Source of the DNA: an uncultured Eubacteriales bacterium
GTDB lineage: Bacteria > Bacillota > Clostridia > Lachnospirales > Lachnospiraceae
Reading direction: 5' to 3'
Length of the DNA: 56,294 nucleotides
Assembly: GCA_900548855.1 (NCBI GenBank)
Contig: URMF01000019.1
Location: forward strand, 1-56,294
The position numbers and the translations under genes were made by a program. This document shows, one piece after another, positions 50,559-56,294 of the stretch. The notes beneath the pieces are model-generated. The model was given only the letters and a program-made list of their open reading frames with translations, searched no databases and was not told the DNA's origin. Within the stretch, counting starts at the first letter, position 1; each line of letters opens with the position of its first letter.

Positions 50559-50595
50559 ATATTAGCACTATATTTCCTAGTTGTCTACTAGGAAA
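50559..50595 (-). promoter_or_regulatory. metY promoter overlapped by a 23-bp palindromic operator
   Basis: On the minus strand TAGACA (50582-50587) and TAATAT (50559-50564) are 17 bp apart. A perfect palindrome TTTCCTAGT-N5-ACTAGGAAA (50573-50595) covers the minus-35, so a bound dimer would block transcription. Rrf2-type (CymR) sulfur regulators are candidates by analogy; none is encoded here. Confidence 0.6.
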
Positions 50596-50603
50596 AATAA
50601 ATC

Positions 50604-50632
50604 ACCAGCTATAGGGAAAACCTATAACTGGT
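50604..50632 (-). terminator. Terminator of the type I secretion operon
   Basis: ACCAGTTATAGG and CCTATAGCTGGT (minus strand) pair at 11 of 12 positions around a 5-base loop, followed by GATTTATTTTT. It lies 4 bases after the stop codon of the last operon gene. Confidence 0.8.
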
Positions 50633-50635
50633 AAT

Positions 50636-51580
50636 TCACTTACAGTAAATCAACAGATTAACATATGCCAGATTCATTTCTACATAACACTGTTCCAATT
50701 CATATTGCGCTTTTGCAAGAGCAGTCTCCTGCTGCTTCAATTCCAGCTTTGAAATCTCTCCTGTACTATAAAGAAGCTTTGCTGAATCCAGCTTCATTGT
50801 CAGAGCGTCCAATTCTACCTTCTTTGCTTCTATATACGCCAATGCATTATTATAACTCGTCACATAATCCGCTATCGTCATATGGTTTTTGGATGGATAT
50901 TGTTCCAGATAGTAATCAAGATTATTAACATTCTTTTCATCCTTCAAGGAATATTCACTGTAATCAAGATTATTTTCCTTTAAAAAAAGATTGTAATATT
51001 CTCTTTGATTCTTCGCCACTTTTATCTGCGCCTCTATAGATGCCTGCTGGGCTTCATAGGATTTCAAATCTGCCGCTGTCATTTCTCCCATATTGTATAT
51101 CTCTTTACCAGCGTCCGTCTCCAAAATAATATATTCAAGATATTTCTCCAAATAGGCAATTTCACATTCATACTGGTATCGGCTGCAATAATATTTCAGA
51201 CCTTGATAATAAAGACTGTCCGAAGCTAAAGTATCCTCCTCCATATCCTGTGCCTCTATATCATTCTCCATATTACCTGCAGTGTTTTCGGGATAATCTT
51301 CATCTGATATACCATTATCCGATGCAGACTTTGTTACATTCGTATCTTCCTCTTTTCCACCAGCCGTTATATCATTTTTGCCACCAGCTTCTTCTGTAGA
51401 CTCCACTACAGCCTCCGTATCATATTCTTTCTCTGTTTCCTGCTCAGTGGGCGCTTCCCGCTCCACAGTTGCTCCATCTTGTGTCATATCTATTTCACTG
51501 GCATTGGTAGTCAACTGCCCAATCTCAATAATCCCAAACAGTATTACCGCCCAAAACAACAAACAATTACTCTTTTTCAT
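50636..51580 (-). CDS. TolC-like coiled-coil protein without beta-barrel, last gene of the type I secretion operon
   Basis: The 314-residue protein has a hydrophobic N terminus (residues 5-26; signal peptide or anchor), a long acidic low-complexity linker rich in Glu, Asp and Thr (about 30-120), and a helical region (about 122-314) with two repeats: YNMGEMTAADLKSYEAQQA (162-180) and YSTGEISKLELKQQETALAK (271-290), 109 residues apart. The pattern YxxGEx(S/T)xxxLK with an alanine/glutamine helix after it is that of outer-membrane efflux (TolC) proteins. TolC is about 430-490 residues and has four beta strands; none are visible here. It follows the HlyD-like gene by 22 bases, with AAGGAG before the ATG. 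A wall-spanning or adaptor role is inferred. Confidence 0.68.
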   Translation of the reverse strand: MKKSNCLLFWAVILFGIIEIGQLTTNASEIDMTQDGATVEREAPTEQETEKEYDTEAVVESTEEAGGKNDITAGGKEEDTNVTKSASDNGISDEDYPENTAGNMENDIEAQDMEEDTLASDSLYYQGLKYYCSRYQYECEIAYLEKYLEYIILETDAGKEIYNMGEMTAADLKSYEAQQASIEAQIKVAKNQREYYNLFLKENNLDYSEYSLKDEKNVNNLDYYLEQYPSKNHMTIADYVTSYNNALAYIEAKKVELDALTMKLDSAKLLYSTGEISKLELKQQETALAKAQYELEQCYVEMNLAYVNLLIYCK

Positions 51581-51602
51581 TCCAATACTCCTTAAAACCC
51601 AT

Positions 51603-53105
51603 CTATCTCTCCTTTAATCCTCTGTCCAATGCATCTGTCAAAGGTTCCAGGAAAAACTCCACAATACGCCTCTTATCTGTCTTAATTTCAACCGTACATT
51701 CCATTCCTTGGGAAATATCCAGCCCCTTTGCATCCTCCAATAATATATTTACCTTATATATCTTCTGCATTTGTTCATTTTCTTCTGCATCCGGACTGAT
51801 GTAGACAACTGTTCCTTTGAGTTTCCCATATTTCTGATAATCATAGGTATCCACCTTGATATCCACATCCTGCCCAGCCTCGACATAGCCAATATCACTG
51901 TTTAAGACTTCCGCTTCCACAATCATAGTATTTGAATCCGGAATAATTTCTGCCACCACCTGTGTCGCAGTCACAACAGCCCCTTCCTTATCTACTTCCA
52001 AGGATTTTATGACTCCGTCATAAAGAGCAGTAATATCCTTGTTTTCATACTGATTGTATTGTTCTGCAATCTGGACATCATACTGCTTCAGTTCACTAAG
52101 ATACTGCTGCTTCATCTCATAAAGCTTCTCATTATGCTGGATTCTGGCAGTTTCCAGTTCCTTTACAACCGATTCATAGTTCTTCTTTCTCTCTTCCACT
52201 GTTCCCTTCTGATTCCGAGATTCATTTTCACTCTCGCTGATTTGATAGGCTACGCTCTCACCATCTGCCATCTTCGATAATTTCTCATTCTGAATATCTA
52301 TCTTCTTAATGGCAATCTGTTTTTCCAGACTATTTACCTCATTTTCTTTCTGCTCCCATTCAGCCTTCGATTTTGCTCCGGCTTTATACAGTTTTTGGTA
52401 TTTTTCCGCCTCGGCAGCCGCATATTTATAATTACTTTCCAGTAACTCCAATTCAATAGCCAATGTACTTCCCAGTTCGTCCGACTGGTTCTGGAGTTCC
52501 TTTTGTCTTTCCAGATAATCAGTTTTGTTCTGACTGCTATCTGAATTACCATCTGCCAGATTATATTGGTTTTCTGCTGCTTTCACAGCTATCTCATATT
52601 CCTCAATTGACAGTTTATCTGCCTCCTCCATAGAAATCATGGCTTCTATTATTTCCATCTGTTCCGCATTATAATTTCCATTTCGGTATACTGTAATATC
52701 CCTCCCTGTCAAAAGTTCACTTAACAGCTCAATCCTCAGCTCCAGCAGACCGATTTCGCCCTCACTGTAATCAATATTTTTTTGTTCCATTTCTTTGTCC
52801 ATACTATACAAGACATCACCACAATGAACCCTGTCCCCTTCTTTCACTTTTACTGCCGTCACAATTCCTGTTCCTGCTGCCTGAATTTCCTGTACCCCTT
52901 CATCCACTGTAACCTGGCCTCTGGCAGTTGCCACCTCATCCATCTTGCCGATACATGCCCACAAAATGAATGCCAGTAAAAGTACGAACACCAGCCAAAT
53001 AATAATATTTCCAAGGGGCGCTGCAGGGCGTTCCACAATTTCCAATGCTTCCGGCAAAAACTCTGTGCGCAGTTTGTTAAATGCTTTCTGATTCTGTTTT
53101 CTCAT
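51603..53105 (-). CDS. HlyD-like membrane fusion protein
   Basis: The 500-residue adaptor has a short cytoplasmic N terminus, one membrane helix (about 31-52; IIIWLVFVLLLAFILWACIG), a lipoyl half-motif (QAAGTGIVTAVKVKEGDRVHCGD), a long coiled coil (about 105-365), the second lipoyl half (ALYDGVIKSLEVDKEGAVV) and a beta-barrel domain (DSNTMIVEAEVLNSDIGYVEAG). This is the HlyD layout of type I secretion. In diderms it bridges the ABC exporter and TolC. The ATG is 10 bases after the HlyB-like stop, with its ribosome binding site overlapping that stop codon. Confidence 0.93.
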   Translation of the reverse strand: MRKQNQKAFNKLRTEFLPEALEIVERPAAPLGNIIIWLVFVLLLAFILWACIGKMDEVATARGQVTVDEGVQEIQAAGTGIVTAVKVKEGDRVHCGDVLYSMDKEMEQKNIDYSEGEIGLLELRIELLSELLTGRDITVYRNGNYNAEQMEIIEAMISMEEADKLSIEEYEIAVKAAENQYNLADGNSDSSQNKTDYLERQKELQNQSDELGSTLAIELELLESNYKYAAAEAEKYQKLYKAGAKSKAEWEQKENEVNSLEKQIAIKKIDIQNEKLSKMADGESVAYQISESENESRNQKGTVEERKKNYESVVKELETARIQHNEKLYEMKQQYLSELKQYDVQIAEQYNQYENKDITALYDGVIKSLEVDKEGAVVTATQVVAEIIPDSNTMIVEAEVLNSDIGYVEAGQDVDIKVDTYDYQKYGKLKGTVVYISPDAEENEQMQKIYKVNILLEDAKGLDISQGMECTVEIKTDKRRIVEFFLEPLTDALDRGLKER

Positions 53106-53114
53106 CTGTATCTC

Positions 53115-55244
53115 CTACCTGTTCATCTGCTGCTGTAACAGTAAATGATAATATATGCCCTTTTTATCAAGCAGGCTCTGTACCGTTCCATACTCCGCAA
53201 TACTACCCTTTTCTACTACCATAATTGCATCCGCATCCTTCAATGTGGACAGACGATGGGCAATGATAATAACGGTACGGTTCCTGCAAATCTGTTTCAG
53301 ATTATTCTGAATGATACTTTCGGATTCATAATCAAGAGCAGAGGTCGCCTCATCAAAAATCAGTATTTTAGGATTCGTTAACAACGCTCTGGCTATCGCA
53401 ATCCGCTGCTTCTGCCCGCCCGAAAGACCAGTTCCATGCTCTCCAACCATCGTGTCATATCCTTCTGGAAACTCCACAATAAAATCATGCGCGCCGGCAA
53501 TTTTCGCCGCACAGACAATCTCCTCCATGGAAGCAGCCGGATTCTGCAGGGCAATATTATCCCGGATGCTTGCATTAAAAAGAAAGCTTTCCTGCAGCAC
53601 CACACCAATCTGTCTTCTAAGCCAGACCGGGTCAGCTAACGCAAGGTCTGTGCCATCTATCATAATCCGCCCGGTTTCCGGTATATACAACCGCTGTATC
53701 AGTTTTGAAATTGTACTTTTACCGGAGCCACTTTTTCCCACCACTCCAATTACCCTGTTTGCCGGAATACGAAAACTCATATTTTTGATAACCTCTGAAC
53801 TATCAGGACGGTACCGGAAGCTCACTTTATCAAATACGATATTTCCCGTAATGGCAGGAAGACTCGTCTGTCCTCCCTGCATCGAAGCCTCCGGCTTGGA
53901 ATTGAATATATCTCCTAAACGTTTAATAGACAAAGAAGTCTGCTGAAAATCCTGCCACATCTGTACAAGACGCATCACCGGCTGGCTAACCCTTCCGGAT
54001 AACATGCGAAATGCCACCATCTGACCCACAGTCATGTCTCCTGCGATTACAAGCTTTGCACCAAAATACAGTATCGCAATATCAAAACATTTCTGAACAA
54101 GCTGGGCTAATGCACCCGCCGTATTCCCAAGCATGGTGGTACGGAAGTTCGCTGTTGTATAATCTGCCAGCAAGCCTTCCCATTTCTGTTGGATTCCAGG
54201 CTCTACTGCAAAGGATTTAATAGTCTGCACTCCATTAACCGTTTCCACCAGATATGACTGCTGATTCGCCCCCGCCTTAAATTTATCATCAAGTCTTTCT
54301 TTTAGAATCGGTGTAATCACCGCCGTAATCCCTGCCAGCAGCGGCAGGGACAATAAAGTAATATTGGTCAGACGGACGCTGTAAAAGTACATAATAATGA
54401 TATATACAACAATAAATAATGCATCTAATAGTGTGTTTAATGGCACACCAGTTAAAAATCTCCTTATGTTCTCTAACTCTCTCACCCTTGCAACGGTATC
54501 TCCCACCCGTCTCGTCTCAAAATAGCGCAACGGAAGGCTGAATAAATGCTTGAACAGCCGGCAGCTCAATATCACATCAATTTTACTTGTAGTATGTGCA
54601 AATACATAATTTCTTGCAATGGATAATGCACTTTCAAAAATGGTAATTAAAACTAACCCCACTGCCAGCACATCAAGCGTAGTCAGACTATTATGTGTCA
54701 GCACCTTATCAATCACTGACTGTGTAATCATTGGAGAAAAAATGCCCAGAAGCTGTGTCACAAAAGCTGCTAACAGCACCTCTAACAGCGGCGTTTTATA
54801 TTTTAAAATGGTTGGAATAAACCACTTTATTCCAAATTTAAGCTCCCTGTCCTGAAATTTTCTTGGAATAACAAGAAGGCTTTTTTCACCATATACATCC
54901 CGAAAAGCTTCCACATCCAATACCTTTGGACTCCGCTCATCACAGAATGCAACAAGAAATTTATCCTCTGACACCTTTAACAAAATTCCAAATTCCTGAT
55001 TACGCAGCCGTATAATTGCAGGTAATGTCACCTTTGCTAAATGTGCGCAGTCAATATCTACACATTTTGCCTTCAACTTAAGTGCTTTTGCAATGCGTAG
55101 CAGGTCTTCCTCCTCCGCAAATCTAGCCTGCAGATTATAGTTATGTTTTATATTTTCAGCATCAGCCGGAATTCCATAATATGCTGCAATCATGATTAAA
55201 CAGCTTATACCAGTATCTTTCTCTTTTGTTCTCTCTTCACTCAT
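53115..55244 (-). CDS. HlyB-like type I secretion ABC transporter with inactive C39-like domain
   Basis: The 709-residue exporter has an N-terminal C39 peptidase-like domain (about 1-130), six membrane helices (about 145-440) and a nucleotide-binding domain (about 465-705) with Walker A GKSGSGKS, signature LSGGQKQR and Walker B ILIFDEATSALD. In processing peptidases the N-terminal motif contains DCG with the catalytic Cys; here it reads KDTGISCLIMIAAYYG, so the Cys is Thr11 and cleavage is not expected. This is the C39-like domain of HlyB-type exporters, which bind unfolded RTX substrate. The RTX gene lies 46 bases upstream. Confidence 0.94.
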   Translation of the reverse strand: MSEERTKEKDTGISCLIMIAAYYGIPADAENIKHNYNLQARFAEEEDLLRIAKALKLKAKCVDIDCAHLAKVTLPAIIRLRNQEFGILLKVSEDKFLVAFCDERSPKVLDVEAFRDVYGEKSLLVIPRKFQDRELKFGIKWFIPTILKYKTPLLEVLLAAFVTQLLGIFSPMITQSVIDKVLTHNSLTTLDVLAVGLVLITIFESALSIARNYVFAHTTSKIDVILSCRLFKHLFSLPLRYFETRRVGDTVARVRELENIRRFLTGVPLNTLLDALFIVVYIIIMYFYSVRLTNITLLSLPLLAGITAVITPILKERLDDKFKAGANQQSYLVETVNGVQTIKSFAVEPGIQQKWEGLLADYTTANFRTTMLGNTAGALAQLVQKCFDIAILYFGAKLVIAGDMTVGQMVAFRMLSGRVSQPVMRLVQMWQDFQQTSLSIKRLGDIFNSKPEASMQGGQTSLPAITGNIVFDKVSFRYRPDSSEVIKNMSFRIPANRVIGVVGKSGSGKSTISKLIQRLYIPETGRIMIDGTDLALADPVWLRRQIGVVLQESFLFNASIRDNIALQNPAASMEEIVCAAKIAGAHDFIVEFPEGYDTMVGEHGTGLSGGQKQRIAIARALLTNPKILIFDEATSALDYESESIIQNNLKQICRNRTVIIIAHRLSTLKDADAIMVVEKGSIAEYGTVQSLLDKKGIYYHLLLQQQMNR

Positions 55245-55290
55245 AATATCCTCTATTCAAAATGAACCAAAGTTGAATTGGCTTCCTCTG

Positions 55291-56294
55291 TTAAATTGCT
55301 TCCTTCGTCCACCACTGGCTCAATGAATCATCTGTCTGTTCATTTTTCTGTTCAACTGCATCCTCCCACATCATACCTGTAGTATCCTCAAAAGATGCCA
55401 TTGCCTGTATCATAACATTTAATCCGGTATTTACCCCACTGCAATTACAGCTCTGTGCAGAGCCCGGCGCCATCATAACGGGCTCCATTATGATTACATC
55501 CAGTTCACTGCCGTCAAATGTCTGGAAGGATTCTATTTTATAATTATCATTACTGAAATAATTCAAAACCGTAATACTGTCACCTGACCTTACGGATACA
55601 ACTAAATCATTCCGCTCCTTCCCAAATATTACATCTGAGCTTTCAATTCCTTCCCCAAATATAACCCTGTCATTTCCACCGTTATCATTGATTACATCCG
55701 CACCGTCTCCAAGGTTAAAAATATAGGTATCATCACCGTTTTGTCCGTTCAGTGTATCATTTCCTGTTCCTCCTGACAGAAGGTCATTCCCGTTTCCTCC
55801 GTACAGGATGTCATCTCCCTCCTCTCCATAGAGCTCATCATTACCATTGTATCCATACAGTGTATCATTTCCGGCTCCACCATACAGGTAGTCATCCTCT
55901 AAGGTTGGGGCATTACTGTTACTGTCATATCCGGTTATCCGGTCATCCCCGGAGCCTCCGTAATAGTATCTCGCCTTGTCCTTCAGCATTTCTATATCCC
56001 AGCTGCTCCCGTCTGCAAACTCCACCTTCTCCACCTGGCATCTTGCATTATAGAAGAATTCCTCTACCACAATGCGGTCTCCGCTTTTTATGTTGGTCAG
56101 GCACAGGTGTTTGTTTTCCCTTGACACAAGGATGTCCTCCTCACGGATTCCCTCCCCGAAACGGATGGTGTCCGTTCCACCGTTCTCCACAATAGTATCC
56201 TGTCCGTCCCCAAGGTGAAATACATAGGTATCGTCTCCATTTTGTCCGTTCAGTGTATCATTTCCTGTTCCTCCTGACAGAAGGTCATTCCCGT
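55291..56294 (-). CDS. RTX-type secreted protein (5' end outside the window)
   Basis: The frame is open to the right edge; at least 334 codons are present. It shows RTX nonapeptides GGxGxDxLx (GGAGNDTLYGYNGNDELYG, GGNGNDLLSGGTGNDTLNG) forming a calcium-bound beta-roll, flanked by haemolysin-type calcium-binding related segments (NGGTDTIRFGEGI, NGGNDRVIFGEGI). The last 75 residues are polar and lack repeats, as for type I C-terminal secretion signals; they include CNCSG and end WWTKEAI. Cotranscribed with the HlyB/HlyD-like genes, it is their evident substrate. RTX repeats recur with a 501-bp period (see repeat feature). The function of the N-terminal part is not visible. Confidence 0.9.
   Translation of the reverse strand, partial: GNDLLSGGTGNDTLNGQNGDDTYVFHLGDGQDTIVENGGTDTIRFGEGIREEDILVSRENKHLCLTNIKSGDRIVVEEFFYNARCQVEKVEFADGSSWDIEMLKDKARYYYGGSGDDRITGYDSNSNAPTLEDDYLYGGAGNDTLYGYNGNDELYGEEGDDILYGGNGNDLLSGGTGNDTLNGQNGDDTYIFNLGDGADVINDNGGNDRVIFGEGIESSDVIFGKERNDLVVSVRSGDSITVLNYFSNDNYKIESFQTFDGSELDVIIMEPVMMAPGSAQSCNCSGVNTGLNVMIQAMASFEDTTGMMWEDAVEQKNEQTDDSLSQWWTKEAI
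55739..55793 (-). repeat. 55-bp exact repeat within the RTX gene, first copy
   Basis: These 55 bases are identical to 56240-56294, 501 bp apart, that is 167 codons in frame. The repeat encodes GNDLLSGGTGNDTLNGQN. The second copy is cut off by the window end, so the real length of identity and number of copies is unknown. Confidence 0.88.
56240..56294 (-). repeat. 55-bp exact repeat within the RTX gene, second copy (runs into the window edge)
   Basis: Identical to 55739-55793. Sequence between the copies forms one period of about 167 residues containing a beta-roll and a haemolysin-related segment, so the protein is likely built from several such units. Confidence 0.88.

Noticed and set aside
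50490..50635. SAM riboswitch or T-box leader before metY
   Set aside because: The space to the promoter is under 100 bases and shows neither the SAM-box core nor a T-box sequence; a palindromic operator accounts for the region.

Overview
The window looks like chromosomal DNA of a motile, anaerobic, low-GC Gram-positive bacterium of the Clostridia, most likely Lachnospiraceae. This rests on strong AGGAGG-type ribosome binding sites before almost every gene, AT-rich intergenic DNA, and a typical Lachnospiraceae gene set: methyl-accepting chemotaxis proteins, GGDEF protein, LytTR two-component pair, DUF1848, DUF4405, secreted Ig-like/GH16 protein and an iron-type butanol dehydrogenase. The genus cannot be fixed from sequence alone. 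Nearly all genes lie on the minus strand; the five plus-strand genes are all regulators (LysR, MerR, AraC, TetR) or a small membrane protein (YoaK family). No rRNA, tRNA, CRISPR array or complete insertion sequence was seen.

Layout. 1-4.1 kb: LysR regulator, cyclopropane fatty acid synthase, flavodoxin, a 111-bp MITE-like element, and an iron alcohol dehydrogenase. 4.2-8.1 kb: an AdhR/NmlR-like MerR regulator and a nickel-pincer cofactor operon (larB, larE, N-terminal larC) headed by two unrecognised small membrane proteins. The alcohol dehydrogenase and the lar operon both have a promoter with a 19-bp spacer around the same dyad, so one MerR protein may control both. 8.3-21.4 kb: a sensory block with two chemoreceptors, a substrate-binding lipoprotein translationally coupled to one of them, a two-component system with an extra large membrane sensor, a GGDEF protein, and a GC-richer AgrC/AgrA-like pair. 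21.6-26.4 kb: a surface protein followed by a cluster of decayed flavin/pterin redox genes. 26.5-36.3 kb: YoaK and MATE membrane proteins, a beta-glucan locus (GH5, a large secreted GH16 with carbohydrate-binding modules, AraC regulator), an NSS transporter and a NUDIX hydrolase. 36.5-40.7 kb: DUF1848, a truncated PD-(D/E)XK transposase-type gene, zinc-type dehydrogenase with TetR, and a phospholipase C-like protein.

40.9-50.5 kb: nadA, a copper-efflux unit (csoR-copA, with a possible internally initiated CopZ), and a sulfur/redox group (LUD protein, thioredoxin-reductase-like protein, rhodanese-TtcA fusion, tRNA t6A dehydratase, O-acetylhomoserine sulfhydrylase). Two copies of a highly structured ~150-bp repeat flank the csoR to TtcA segment.

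50.6-56.3 kb: the most striking system, an apparently complete type I secretion operon (RTX protein, HlyB-like ABC exporter, HlyD-like adaptor) in a monoderm genome, ending with a short TolC-like coiled-coil protein that has no room for an outer-membrane beta barrel. The RTX gene runs off the right edge.
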